Positions 9,209 through 18,637 of a stretch of DNA of 64,000 bases are shown in pieces. The notes beneath the pieces are model-generated. The model was not told where the DNA came from. It made no database searches and was given only the letters and a program-made list of their open reading frames with translations. The translations under genes and the position numbers were made by a program. Location: the NCBI RefSeq assembly GCF_002845985.1, contig NZ_PDFK01000002.1, positions 496,001 to 560,000 of the forward strand. The letters run 5' to 3'. Position 1 is the first letter of the stretch. The number at the start of each line of letters is the position of its first letter. The stretch comes from Lysinibacillus fusiformis. GTDB lineage: Bacteria; Bacillota; Bacilli; Bacillales_A; Planococcaceae.

Positions 9209-10362
9209 TACTTAATTTCTCCTTTGAGTTCCAGCATGACTTCTGCTAGTACTTGTTTAAACTTTTCTATATCTTGTGCTGTGTTATGCGCACCAAAGCT
9301 CATACGAATTACACCTTTTTTATAATGCTCATCGAGGTGCAGAGCCTCGACAACATGGCTTGTTTTCGTTTGCTTCGATGAACAAGCACTTGATGTTGAC
9401 ACGATGATGCCACGTTTTTGCATAGCATTAATAATGACTTCCCCTTTTAAATCACGAACACTGAACGATAAAATATGTGCAGCTCCTTGTGGAGTCGATA
9501 AAATATGCACTGCCTCTCCGTATCCTTTTAGTTGCGTACGAATTTCATCTTGCCATTGACGGTATTTCATTGCACGGTCATTCAATGTTTCTACTGCTAA
9601 TCGAGCCGCTTTTGCTAATGCAGCTGCTTGCGGTACCGCTACAGTACCACTTCTCAAACCAAATTCCTGACCTCCACCAAGTGCATAAGGCTGCCATCTC
9701 ATGCTTTTACGAAAGGCTAATACACCTGAGCCTTTAAAGCCATGAATTTTATGACCAGAAATAGCAATACTGTCTGGACCTTCTTCTCCATTAAAGGACA
9801 CAGCTAATTTCCCAAAGCTTTGAACAGCATCAACATGAAGAGCTGCTCTACTCATTTCATGAATCATTGCTGCTGCTTCCTTAATAGGCTGGATAGCACC
9901 CATTTCATTATTCACATGCATAATGCTGACTAAAATTGTATCTTTACGTATTTTAGCACGCAGCTCCTCTAAAGAAATGACTCCATGTTGATCAACTCGA
10001 AGATAGTCAACCTCATAGCCCTCTTTTGTAAGCTGTTTAACTGTTTCTAAAACCGATGGATGTTCTATTTCAGTCGTTAAAATATGCTTTCCTATATGTG
10101 TATTACTACGTGCTATACCAAAAATAGCTGCATTATTTGACTCTGTCCCACCTGAAGTAAATAGCACATTTTTTGCCTCTGTCTGCAAAATATCTGCTAC
10201 TTGCTCACGTGCACGCATTAATAAATCATTTGCTTCAACTCCCATGGCATGGATGGATGCAGGATTGGCATAATACTGCTCATTCACTACCATAAATGTC
10301 TGCATAACCTCTGGTAAAGGTTTTGTTGTTGCACTATTATCTAAATAAATTGTCTTAACCAT
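9208..10362 (-). CDS. nifZ: Cysteine desulfurase (NifZ/IscS type) partner of ThiI
   Basis: 384 residues from the ATG at 10362; a GTG one codon upstream is also open, and the ribosome site is weak for both. A PLP enzyme that takes sulfur from cysteine as a persulfide. The PLP lysine lies in SGHKIHGFKGSG and the persulfide cysteine in STSSACSSK near residue 325. It is immediately upstream of thiI with a one-base overlap, like nifZ-thiI in B. subtilis, where this desulfurase is dedicated to tRNA 4-thiouridylation rather than general Fe-S assembly. Confidence 0.9.
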   Translation of the reverse strand: MVKTIYLDNSATTKPLPEVMQTFMVVNEQYYANPASIHAMGVEANDLLMRAREQVADILQTEAKNVLFTSGGTESNNAAIFGIARSNTHIGKHILTTEIEHPSVLETVKQLTKEGYEVDYLRVDQHGVISLEELRAKIRKDTILVSIMHVNNEMGAIQPIKEAAAMIHEMSRAALHVDAVQSFGKLAVSFNGEEGPDSIAISGHKIHGFKGSGVLAFRKSMRWQPYALGGGQEFGLRSGTVAVPQAAALAKAARLAVETLNDRAMKYRQWQDEIRTQLKGYGEAVHILSTPQGAAHILSFSVRDLKGEVIINAMQKRGIIVSTSSACSSKQTKTSHVVEALHLDEHYKKGVIRMSFGAHNTAQDIEKFKQVLAEVMLELKGEIK

Positions 10363-10468
10363 CACTTTTCACACACTTTCAAAACGTTGATTTAACGGTA
10401 TTTATCATAACGCAATCTTTGGCGATTGACCACTAACTTTCACGATTCTTCAAATTTTAAATAGTATA

Positions 10469-10945
10469 TTACACTTTTTTCAACATTGTAATAAAGATTG
10501 TTGGTGTACTAAATTCACTATCTTTGACAAAGCCGAATTTTTCATAAAGACGAATGGCTCTCTTATTAAATCGGGCCACAGTTAAACGAAGCGGTAGTTG
10601 ATGCTCTTGTTGAATTGTTTTGACAATAAACGAAAAAAATGCCGTCCCTAAGCCTTGACCAGTTAGATTGGGCTTCATACCGATGCCGATATCTACATAG
10701 CATTCTGCATATGCCCCAATGTCATGTCCTTTCGGCACTTGTGCGGCTGTTCCTGTGCAATAATAGCCGATTAACTCCTCCTGCTCATTAAAGATAGCAT
10801 TGTAGGGATTTTCGAGCATTTCTTGTAAGGTTTCATCTGATAAGTCATTATTATAAAAATCGTATGGTGCTGCATAATGCCATTGTAAAATTTCACTCGC
10901 ATACTTCTCATTCATTTCTCGTAGCGACAGCTTCAACCGTATCAT
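10469..10945 (-). CDS. GNAT-family N-acetyltransferase
   Basis: 158 residues, a single GNAT domain. The acetyl-CoA pyrophosphate loop is seen in the stretch NLTGQGLGTAF (about residues 93-103) and the motif B region in ARFNKRAIRLYEKFGF. The start ATG at 10945 follows AGAGGGAAAGG. It lies alone between ezrA and nifZ. Substrate unknown; RimI-like protein or small-amine acetylation are both possible. Confidence 0.8.
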   Translation of the reverse strand: MIRLKLSLREMNEKYASEILQWHYAAPYDFYNNDLSDETLQEMLENPYNAIFNEQEELIGYYCTGTAAQVPKGHDIGAYAECYVDIGIGMKPNLTGQGLGTAFFSFIVKTIQQEHQLPLRLTVARFNKRAIRLYEKFGFVKDSEFSTPTIFITMLKKV

Positions 10946-10957
10946 ACCTTTCCCTCT

Positions 10958-11008
10958 ATTTAAAAAGAAAGCTGTCTAAAAAGTAATCGCTATACTTTTT
11001 AGACAGCT
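10958..11008 (-). terminator. Terminator after ezrA
   Basis: A perfect 16-bp stem, AGCTGTCTAAAAAGTA (10970-10985) and its complement (10993-11008), ends in a TTTCTTTTT tail on the minus strand, 15 bases past ezrA. Confidence 0.92.
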
Positions 11009-11022
11009 AACAGTTATTTGAA

Positions 11023-12723
11023 TTAATTTGACATAGACTCTTCTGCAACCATTTCTTGAATACGTTTTAAAGCACCTGGCTCCATCTCTTCAACAGCTGT
11101 TCCTGCTTCTTCTAATGCTTTCGCATAACGGAATTGATGGAATGCCTCTTCAGCTTCTTTTAAACGCGCATTCAATGTTGGATTCGAAGCACGATGACGA
11201 TTTCCATACTGAATAATACGTTCAATAAGCATAACATTTTCTATTAACTCATGTGCTTTGACTTTTACATCCTCTACGCACAGTGTGGCAGCATTTAAAT
11301 TATTATGAACAGTCCCCATATTTAATGGTACTTCTTGCAGGCTTTGCATAACAATGTAGATGTGCTCTGCAGCCTCATCAAGACGTGCATCCATTTCCTC
11401 AGGGATTCCTGGGATATTGGCCTTGTTCAATAAGCGATCTGTATCTTGTAATATTTTCTTTAAATTTTCAACTTGAGCGCGGGCTTTATTTTCATCAATT
11501 CGAAGTTTCTTCATTGTATTTGATAAATGTCCTTGCTCCTCATGAATTCGTTCAAGCTCTTCACTAATTTCGATTAATTCTTCCTGTAAACTAGAATAAG
11601 CCGATTTTTCTTCTCTCACACGCATAGCTAATAAGTCGTAGCGACGTTGTAATGCTTCCAATTGTTTTAATGCAGCTTTCGGAATTTCTGCATCCTTTTC
11701 GTTCAAATGATAACTTTGTTGCACATAGGTCGCTTCATCATTCACTAATTTTGTTGAAGAAATAACATTAGTGATGGAGCTTAATAGACGCTCACAATTT
11801 TGATCAACGTAATTTTTAGCAATAACCTCTTTTTCAAGTAAATCATAAAAATGATCGATTTCTTCATTTATTTCTGTCACACGAGGTTTAACTACTGTTA
11901 AATTAAGCGCTGCTAAGTCTTTTTTTAATTCATCAAACTCTTTTTCATACTTATTTAATGCCTCAGTCAATTCTAAATGCTGTAAATAGTAAGATTGATC
12001 TTCCATTTCACGCTGACCATTCCGCAATTCCTGAACCGCTCCTGGTAGCTTCACTTGTAATTCCGTTAAAATGGTTGGGACATCATTAATAAATTCAAAG
12101 GTCTGCTGTGATTCTTGATTTAAACTAATGACAATTTCGCGTGCTTGCAAATAATTCCCATCATTTGTCAATACATCAAACTCTTCAAACTTTTGTACAA
12201 ATGTTTCTAGCTTTTTCTCAAGTGCAGGTAACGCTACACCAAATGAATGTTGGTGAGCAAGCAAAGTCTTTCTTGCTGAGCGATAATATTCCTTTAATTG
12301 TTCAATTTCAATTCGATTTTTTTCTTCGCTGCCAATTAATTCATTCAGTTCTTCTAAAATTTTATCTTTATCTTGTTCACATTTCTCAATATAATCTTCA
12401 ATTTCACGTTCTATAAACGTCGCTTTTTTAAAACGAAGTCGATTAATTTGATCCTCAGCATCAAATAGCAATGAATCAATTTTAGTCATATGTACATCGA
12501 TGACCTCATCCCAAGTATTGCGCCATCGTTCAAACATTTCTTCCGTTTCACCGTTCATGTTTAAAGATTTTACTTTTGAAATTTCTTCATTTATAGGATT
12601 ATGTTGAATTTGTAATTTTTCATTTTCAAGTTTTGCAATGATTGCAACATGTTTTCTTCGCATCATAAATCCTACTATGGCTAAAATTAATAGTAGGATA
12701 ATCGGAATGATGATATACTCCAT
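11023..12723 (-). CDS. ezrA: Septation ring formation regulator EzrA
   Basis: 566 residues, the usual length. One N-terminal membrane helix (residues about 2-20) anchors a long cytoplasmic rod of spectrin-like coiled coils rich in Glu, Lys and Leu, with the C-terminal patch FHQFRYAKALEEA near residue 535 typical of the family. EzrA binds FtsZ, prevents extra Z-rings near the poles and helps place PBP1. A good ribosome site (AGGAGG) precedes the ATG. It is divergent from hisJ, as in B. subtilis. Confidence 0.95.
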   Translation of the reverse strand: MEYIIIPIILLLILAIVGFMMRRKHVAIIAKLENEKLQIQHNPINEEISKVKSLNMNGETEEMFERWRNTWDEVIDVHMTKIDSLLFDAEDQINRLRFKKATFIEREIEDYIEKCEQDKDKILEELNELIGSEEKNRIEIEQLKEYYRSARKTLLAHQHSFGVALPALEKKLETFVQKFEEFDVLTNDGNYLQAREIVISLNQESQQTFEFINDVPTILTELQVKLPGAVQELRNGQREMEDQSYYLQHLELTEALNKYEKEFDELKKDLAALNLTVVKPRVTEINEEIDHFYDLLEKEVIAKNYVDQNCERLLSSITNVISSTKLVNDEATYVQQSYHLNEKDAEIPKAALKQLEALQRRYDLLAMRVREEKSAYSSLQEELIEISEELERIHEEQGHLSNTMKKLRIDENKARAQVENLKKILQDTDRLLNKANIPGIPEEMDARLDEAAEHIYIVMQSLQEVPLNMGTVHNNLNAATLCVEDVKVKAHELIENVMLIERIIQYGNRHRASNPTLNARLKEAEEAFHQFRYAKALEEAGTAVEEMEPGALKRIQEMVAEESMSN

Positions 12724-12886
12724 CGTAAGCCTCCTATTCTACAATAAACGAATTGGCTAGTTGTCTTTATTATATACTATGTTTTCGCCTTTTGTACTAA
12801 AATTTAAGTGTTTTTCAGAAAACTGTATTTTCGCTATTGTGAAATACTTAAATAGCGCATCTATAGAGCTAAAGGAGTGGTAAATT

Positions 12887-13681
12887 ATGAAACGTGATGG
12901 GCATATACATAGTCCTTTTTGTCCACATGGCAGTTCAGACTCTTTCGTGCAATATATTGAAAAAGCAATTTCTCACCATTTCACTGATATCACCTTTACT
13001 GAACATGCCCCATTACCAAATAATTTTGTCGATCCTACCCCGCAAAAAGATAGCGGAATGAATCCACATGATCTCATGCCCTACTTTGAGGAATTGCAAC
13101 ACCTACAAAAACAGTATGCACAAGATATTCGCATCCGAATTGGGTTAGAAGTTGACTATATCCAAGGTTTTGAACAAGAAACTCGGCAATTCCTTGATAC
13201 ATATGGACATTTTTTAGATGATGCGATCTTGTCTGTCCATTTTTTGCAATGGCAAGATTCCTTTGTATGTATCGACTTTTCTCCTGAGTGCTTTATTGAT
13301 TTTTCAAAAAAAGTTGGCTCTGTTAAACAGGTTTATGATTTATATTATGATACTGTCCTACAATCCATTAAGGCCGATCTTGGTCCATACAAGCCGAAGC
13401 GGATTGGGCATCCATCTCTTGTTCATAAATTTCAGCTAGTGCATAATGAAAAAATCAATGATGCCTCACGCATCAAAGAAGTATTAGACAGCATGAAATG
13501 TGGAGGCTATGAGCTAGATATAAATAGTGCTGGTTTAAGCAAACAATATTGTCAGGAGCCTTACCCTCCATTTACTTTTATCAAGTATAGTCAAGCTATT
13601 GAACTGCCATATGTATTTGGTTCGGATGCACATAGCGCAACGGACTTACATCAACATCATAATGTTATATTACCAATATAA
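12887..13681 (+). CDS. hisJ: Histidinol-phosphatase of the PHP family (HisJ/HisK)
   Basis: 264 residues. Hydrolyses histidinol phosphate in histidine synthesis. PHP metal ligands are visible in order: DGHIHSPFCPHG at the N-terminus, TEHAPLP, GLEVDYI, SVHF, GHPSLV, ELDINSAG and GSDAHS near the C-terminus. A ribosome site AAAGGAG precedes the ATG at 12887. It is the B. subtilis neighbour of ezrA. It lies 24 bases upstream of the GAF-domain gene and is probably co-transcribed with it; no other his genes are near. Confidence 0.92.
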   Translation: MKRDGHIHSPFCPHGSSDSFVQYIEKAISHHFTDITFTEHAPLPNNFVDPTPQKDSGMNPHDLMPYFEELQHLQKQYAQDIRIRIGLEVDYIQGFEQETRQFLDTYGHFLDDAILSVHFLQWQDSFVCIDFSPECFIDFSKKVGSVKQVYDLYYDTVLQSIKADLGPYKPKRIGHPSLVHKFQLVHNEKINDASRIKEVLDSMKCGGYELDINSAGLSKQYCQEPYPPFTFIKYSQAIELPYVFGSDAHSATDLHQHHNVILPI

Positions 13682-13705
13682 ATAATTTTTAAACGAGGTG
13701 CTTAT

Positions 13706-14185
13706 ATGTTTACAAAAATTAATTACGAAGGATCAATTGCTGGCCAATATCTGACATTATCCAAACAATTAGATGCACTACTGACTGGCGAAACAGATTT
13801 GATCGCCAATTTAAGTAATGCCTCAGCACTTTTAAATCAGTTTTTAACTGACATTAACTGGGTTGGCTTTTATATCCTACAAGAAAATGAGCTTGTACTC
13901 GGACCCTTTCAAGGTCTTCCAGCCTGCGTGAGAATCCCCATTGGTCGTGGCGTTTGTGGAACGTCCGTGGCAACGAAAGAAACGATTGTTGTCAAAGATG
14001 TGCACGAATTTCCAGGACATATTGCCTGTGATGCTGCTTCACAGTCCGAAATTGTGATTCCATTGATAAAACAAGGCAAGATCATTGGTGTCCTTGACAT
14101 TGATAGCCCCATTGTGAGCCGTTTTTCAGAGGAAGACCGCAATGGCTTAGAACAATTTGTCCAAACATTACTTCTTCATTTATAA
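13706..14185 (+). CDS. ytsP: Free methionine-(R)-sulfoxide reductase (GAF domain, YtsP)
   Basis: 159 residues, a single GAF domain. The enzyme reduces free L-methionine-R-sulfoxide. Three conserved cysteines, C74, C84 and C108 (in LPACVR, GVCGTS and HIACDAA), have the same +10 and +24 spacing as the catalytic cysteines of E. coli fRMsr (84, 94, 118), so it should be active rather than a mere sensor. Follows hisJ closely and ends at a strong terminator. Confidence 0.9.
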   Translation: MFTKINYEGSIAGQYLTLSKQLDALLTGETDLIANLSNASALLNQFLTDINWVGFYILQENELVLGPFQGLPACVRIPIGRGVCGTSVATKETIVVKDVHEFPGHIACDAASQSEIVIPLIKQGKIIGVLDIDSPIVSRFSEEDRNGLEQFVQTLLLHL

Positions 14186-14197
14186 AATATTAAAAAA

Positions 14198-14241
14198 TTG
14201 CCCTGAAATGTTTTATATTGTCATTTCAGGGCAAATTATTT
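14198..14241 (+). terminator. Terminator after ytsP
   Basis: TTGCCCTGAAATG (14198-14210) pairs perfectly with CATTTCAGGGCAA (14222-14234). The tail is only moderately T-rich. It may also serve dgcP from the other side. Confidence 0.8.
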
Positions 14242-14271
14242 GTACAGCCATAGACATTTCGCCTTATTCGC

Positions 14272-16155
14272 CTATACATTAGTTTGATAAGAGCCGTCAT
14301 GAATACAAAAACGATTTTTCCCACTATTTTTCGCTTCATATAAGGCTGTATCAGCATGTAAAAAAACAGATTGGAAGGCTGGTCGGTCTCGTTCATCCCA
14401 TGTTATGAGGCCCGCAGAAATAGTTACTTGTGGATCTGTAGTACTCGGAATAACCTCCACAATGGCGGATGCTAATTCTAATGCTTCCTGCTCCTTAATG
14501 TTTGGTACATAAACAGACATCTCTTCTCCGCCCCATCTTGCACAAATCCCACGACTACCAATCGTCTCTTTCAATTGGAGTGCAATTTGCACAAGAATTT
14601 TATCCCCTACTTGGTGACCGTACGTATCATTGATGCGCTTAAAATTATCAATATCAATTAACAAGAACATCCCAGACTGGTCGTATTCAAGCGACTTTTC
14701 TACAAATTGATCGAGATAGCTGCGTGCATATAGTTTTGTTAAATGATCCAAATCGACCATTTCCTGAAGTTGTGTTCGTAAAATTGAATTAGCAATGGCT
14801 AAAGAGGAGTGATGAATTAACGATTGCATTAATTTAAAACTATCGAACGAAAAGAAATATGGCTCTTTATGTAAGACAATACTAAAACCATTGATCTTTT
14901 CTTCCATTAATATAGGGATCGCCATAATGGAACGGTACTCAATTTGATTCGCTGTTAAACGACTGAAATCGGCAATAAACAGTGGATCATTCGTTTGAGC
15001 AAAATGCTGCTCAACATGTTTTATATAGGTCTGCCCCTCTTCTGCATTGAACAAAGATGTACTTGCGCCCGTCACTTCAAACGTATCATTTTTTTTAAAT
15101 GCGAAACAAACTTCCATTGGTTGAAAAGATTTCAGTAACTGCTTTTGTAGGAAAAGTAACATTTCATGAATGTCAATCCGCATATTTAAACGATGTGATG
15201 TTTCATTGATGAGTTGTAAATCGCTTACAAGACGATGCGATTGATGATATAATTTTGCATTTTCAAGTGCATTTCCTGACGCTTGTGCAAGCATTCGTAC
15301 GAAGTCTTTTTCAGTCGTTGAAAAAAGATAAGTCGTTGGTGCACTTACTTGCAAGATGCCATAGATAGCTTGCCTGCCCTTTATCGGCGCATTTAACAAT
15401 CGACAATTTAAATCACTCGCTAGTTCTGTTGTTAACTCTCCTGATACAAAAGCCTCAATTGTAGCAGGTCTTTCTGATAAATAATCAAAAAGCTTAATAT
15501 CGATGGTCGTATGTCGATCTTGATCATTCGATAATATAAGCTCTACATTAAACTCAGGGAAATTATCCCTTATATTTTTCAATACATTTTCTAAAATTAA
15601 ATCAATATCCATTGTTGAATGAAATAAATCAGTCATATTATAGAGTTTTCTATATTGATCTTCGTTTATTTTGACATCTAAATTGTCCCTCATCATTTGA
15701 AGAACTTTCGAAAGTATTTCTATACACTCTTCACCATAATCCGAGGTCATAAAGTCATTCCAAGACTCTGATGCCTCCACAAGTAATACACCAATGGGAT
15801 GTTTGCCCTCTGCTTGGAAAAGCACCATATCTGTCATCATTGAATAGGCCTGTCTTGCTTTTATTATATAAGGAATTTTCACTACTTTTTGTTGATAAAA
15901 ACTAGCTTCGATCATCAGCCATGACACAGCATTTAGCTTTGTTTCAATTGTTAATGAAGCCATCTCCTCAATAGGTATTAATGAATTACCTTCAAAGCTG
16001 AGAAAAGCTGCATTATCAATTTTCAAGTGCTTCTTTAGACACTGTTTTAATGAATAAAAATACCCATTAAAACTAGCTTGTTCTTCATTAGAACTCACCC
16101 AAAAGCTCAAAACATCAGATTTTATATATTTTAGCGTTTGTAAATGGTCTGTCAT
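14272..16155 (-). CDS. dgcP: GAF-GGDEF diguanylate cyclase, DgcP/YtrP-like
   Basis: 627 residues from the ATG at 16155 (ribosome site AAAGGTGAT). Long N-terminal region with GAF-like sensor folds (about residues 1-440), then a GGDEF domain that would make cyclic di-GMP. The domain shows LTKLYARSYLD, DIDNFKRINDTYGHQVGDK and the active loop WGGEEM (near 540), with Met where Phe is usual. No RxxD inhibitory site is seen nine residues ahead of the loop. No membrane helix, so it is a cytoplasmic enzyme. Position between ytsP and divergent rpsD equals that of B. subtilis ytrP (DgcP). Confidence 0.9.
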   Translation of the reverse strand: MTDHLQTLKYIKSDVLSFWVSSNEEQASFNGYFYSLKQCLKKHLKIDNAAFLSFEGNSLIPIEEMASLTIETKLNAVSWLMIEASFYQQKVVKIPYIIKARQAYSMMTDMVLFQAEGKHPIGVLLVEASESWNDFMTSDYGEECIEILSKVLQMMRDNLDVKINEDQYRKLYNMTDLFHSTMDIDLILENVLKNIRDNFPEFNVELILSNDQDRHTTIDIKLFDYLSERPATIEAFVSGELTTELASDLNCRLLNAPIKGRQAIYGILQVSAPTTYLFSTTEKDFVRMLAQASGNALENAKLYHQSHRLVSDLQLINETSHRLNMRIDIHEMLLFLQKQLLKSFQPMEVCFAFKKNDTFEVTGASTSLFNAEEGQTYIKHVEQHFAQTNDPLFIADFSRLTANQIEYRSIMAIPILMEEKINGFSIVLHKEPYFFSFDSFKLMQSLIHHSSLAIANSILRTQLQEMVDLDHLTKLYARSYLDQFVEKSLEYDQSGMFLLIDIDNFKRINDTYGHQVGDKILVQIALQLKETIGSRGICARWGGEEMSVYVPNIKEQEALELASAIVEVIPSTTDPQVTISAGLITWDERDRPAFQSVFLHADTALYEAKNSGKNRFCIHDGSYQTNV

Positions 16156-16365
16156 GAAATCACCTTTTCTATATAACGTCCAAATCAATTACTATTAACT
16201 TATAATATATTATACATAATTTGTGTCATTTTGACTATGTAATTATCCCTTACTTTTACATTTTACATTACACAGCGTATCATTAACTATTTTCACATCA
16301 TTTGAAATAGGTCTTAAGGAATTTCCTACTATGAAAACTCATGATGAAATTTTATATGTTAATAA

Positions 16366-16394
16366 TTGACGTCCTTGTCCTGAGCAGTTACAAT
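16366..16394 (+). promoter_or_regulatory. Sigma-A promoter of rpsD
   Basis: TTGACG (16366-16371) and TACAAT (16389-16394) with exactly 17 bases between. The predicted start, near 16401, gives a leader of about 230 bases before rpsD. Confidence 0.8.
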
Positions 16395-16400
16395 GGAGTT

Positions 16401-16628
16401 TGTGTAAAATAAACGCAGCAGTGGTATAAGCTTATAACTGTATTTTATTCCTCTATTTTCATATGTACAACTACTTAGATTCTTCTAGCAACGGAAATTA
16501 GATGGTGTATTGTGTAACCTAACGGCTGCATAGGCGAAAATACATGAAAATAAAATGCGTGTAAGAATGGGTACTACTGGTTTTTGTTTTACAACAAAAA
16601 AACCAAATTTAAAGGAGGAGACAACAAT
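16401..16628 (+). promoter_or_regulatory. Long rpsD leader, probable S4 autoregulatory RNA
   Basis: A 5' untranslated region of about 228 bases. B. subtilis rpsD has a long structured leader bound by its own S4 product, and position and length fit. A near-perfect hairpin (arms 16579-16588 and 16593-16604) sits directly before the ribosome site AAAGGAGGAG, where folding could block initiation. I did not confirm the pseudoknot of the known S4 RNA. Confidence 0.6.
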
Positions 16629-17231
16629 ATGTCTCGTTATACAGGTCCATCTTGGAAATTATCACGTCGTCTTGGTATCTCACTAAGCGGTACAGGTAAA
16701 GAAATCGAAAAACGCCCTTACGCACCAGGTCAACACGGTCCAAACCAACGTAAAAAATTATCAGAATACGGTTTACAACTTCAAGAGAAGCAAAAACTTC
16801 GTCATATGTATGGTATGAACGAACGTCAATTCCGTACACTATTTGACCGCGCTGGTAAAATGAAAGGTGTTCACGGTGAAAACTTCATGATCCTTCTTGA
16901 AACTCGCCTTGACAACTTAGTTTACCGTTTAGGTTTAGCTCGTACTCGTCGTGGTTCTCGTCAATTAGTTAACCATGGTCACATTTTAGTAGATGGCAAA
17001 CGCGTTGATATCCCATCATACAGCGTAAAACCAGGTCAAACGATTTCTCTTCGTGAAAAATCTCAAAACCTTGCTGTTGTAGCAGAAGCTATCGAAGTAA
17101 ACAACTTCGTACCTGACTACTTAACATTCGACGCTGACAAAAAAGAAGGTACATTCACTCGCCTTCCTGAGCGTTCTGAATTATCAGCTGAAATCAACGA
17201 ATCATTCATCGTAGAGTACTACTCTCGTTAA
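16629..17231 (+). CDS. rpsD: 30S ribosomal protein S4
   Basis: 200 residues from the ATG at 16629, after AAAGGAGGAG. A TTG 15 codons upstream lies inside the leader hairpin and is rejected. Starts [16 protein letters not shown] and carries an S4 RNA-binding domain ([15 protein letters not shown] ... [18 protein letters not shown], about residues 90-150). Primary 16S rRNA-binding protein that nucleates 30S assembly and represses its own synthesis in Bacillus. Monocistronic, ended by a strong terminator. This version has no zinc-binding cysteines. Confidence 0.98.
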   Translation: MSRYTGPSWKLSRRLGISLSGTGKEIEKRPYAPGQHGPNQRKKLSEYGLQLQEKQKLRHMYGMNERQFRTLFDRAGKMKGVHGENFMILLETRLDNLVYRLGLARTRRGSRQLVNHGHILVDGKRVDIPSYSVKPGQTISLREKSQNLAVVAEAIEVNNFVPDYLTFDADKKEGTFTRLPERSELSAEINESFIVEYYSR

Positions 17232-17240
17232 TGACAACAA

Positions 17241-17285
17241 AAGCCCTGAAATCCCTTGTATATCAAGGTTTCAGGGCCTTTTTAT
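17241..17285 (+). terminator. Terminator after rpsD
   Basis: GCCCTGAAA and TTTCAGGGC form the outer stem with further pairing inside (CCTTG/CAAGG), followed by CCTTTTTATT. Typical strong terminator. Confidence 0.9.
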
Positions 17286-17350
17286 TGTCTTCACCATATA
17301 ATTGTAATAATAATTTTTACTTAGAGCTTCATCCTAACACCCCTAAACAA

Positions 17351-18547
17351 TCAATTTGCACTTTTGTTGTTTCCAATTGTAATCATTAGTGCGGAAACGA
17401 ATCCGATACTAAGTGTGATAGCTAGAAGAAGAAAGGCTACAGCAAAGCTACCAGATTGTATCAAATAAACAGATATGAATGGTGCAACACTTGTTCCAGC
17501 AAATAAAATGACTGTATACATAGAGACCGCAATCCCTCCCATATTCCAGCCTAACTGACTAACAAGTGTTACTAATGAAGGAACCGCCAGTGCAATCCCA
17601 CCGACAAATAAAATACTAATAATCGTTAAACCAGCTATTGTTGAAACAAAGCTCATCACCGTTAGTGAGATAATCGAAAGACATAAGGCCAATTTTAATA
17701 CAAATAGTACATTAAAACGCTTTGCTAATTTCCCTGCAAATGGTGACATCACCATTCCTACTATCCCAAAGGCACGAATGTAAATGAGGTTCTGACTTTT
17801 CATACCAAAGGAATCACTCGTTAAATATGCCCCCAAAATAATGTACATACTGACAAATGACATTAATAAAACAAATGCAATGATATAACTAAATATCAAA
17901 TTTCTATTGGTGAAAATAATACCGATTCTCTTCAAGGGAGCCCATATATTTTTGGTTTCATTGTGAACGATTCCCTTCGGTAAGATCCACACGACTAACA
18001 AAGCAGTCATAGCATACACTACAGCAAGCACATAAAAGATGACGTGCCAATGACTATGTTCACTTACATATCCACTAAATACCTGACCAACTATACCTGC
18101 TACAAGAAATCCCGTACTAATAAAACCAACTGCCCCAACTTTTCGATCATTTGGAAAAACCTCAAGAGTATAAGCAAGCGCTACTGGTGAAAATGTAGCT
18201 GCCGCAAGCCCTTGTAATCCTCTCAATAGAAGAATAAAAGAAAAATCATTAACTAAACCTAGAAGTAACGTTATCACACTTAATGAAAAAAGCCCAAATA
18301 CGATGACATTTTTACGTCCATATTTTTCTGATATTGCACCATAGAAAAAACACCCTAGCGCAAAGCCAAGTGAAAAAACACTTGATGTAAAACCTGCTTT
18401 AGACAATGAAATATGAAAATAATCACTGAATAAACTAATAAGAGGTATTGTTAAATAGAGGCTCGACATCACCACCATACCTGTCCAGGCTAGAATAGTT
18501 GTCATTAAAGTATAATTTGCGCGATTTCCTGAAATTACAATGTTCAT
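17351..18547 (-). CDS. MFS transporter controlled by the neighbouring MarR
   Basis: 398 residues from the ATG at 18547, 7-8 bases after AAGGGTGAT; a GTG four codons earlier overlaps that site. Twelve predicted membrane helices and an MFS loop 2-3 motif, FFYGAISEKYGRKNV (about residues 68-82), place it in the major facilitator superfamily, drug:H+ antiporter-like. The closest general type is a 12-helix efflux pump; substrate unknown. It is transcribed the same way as marR, which lies 90 bases upstream, and has its own copy of the 18-base operator 37 bases before the start. Confidence 0.88.
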   Translation of the reverse strand: MNIVISGNRANYTLMTTILAWTGMVVMSSLYLTIPLISLFSDYFHISLSKAGFTSSVFSLGFALGCFFYGAISEKYGRKNVIVFGLFSLSVITLLLGLVNDFSFILLLRGLQGLAAATFSPVALAYTLEVFPNDRKVGAVGFISTGFLVAGIVGQVFSGYVSEHSHWHVIFYVLAVVYAMTALLVVWILPKGIVHNETKNIWAPLKRIGIIFTNRNLIFSYIIAFVLLMSFVSMYIILGAYLTSDSFGMKSQNLIYIRAFGIVGMVMSPFAGKLAKRFNVLFVLKLALCLSIISLTVMSFVSTIAGLTIISILFVGGIALAVPSLVTLVSQLGWNMGGIAVSMYTVILFAGTSVAPFISVYLIQSGSFAVAFLLLAITLSIGFVSALMITIGNNKSAN

Positions 18548-18581
18548 TAAATAAATCACCCTTTTAGTTTGATTAGCTTAT

Positions 18582-18599
18582 AGTTAGATAATCTAATTA
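18582..18599. promoter_or_regulatory. MarR operator copy in front of the MFS gene
   Basis: AGTTAGATAATCTAATTA, with the perfect palindrome TTAGATAATCTAA at 18584-18596. Its exact reverse complement lies ahead of marR at 19199-19216. A shared 18-base match at both starts is strong evidence for a common repressor site. Confidence 0.75.
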
Positions 18600-18637
18600 A
18601 ACAACTAAAAATTAAACTGTATCAATATAGCTACAGT

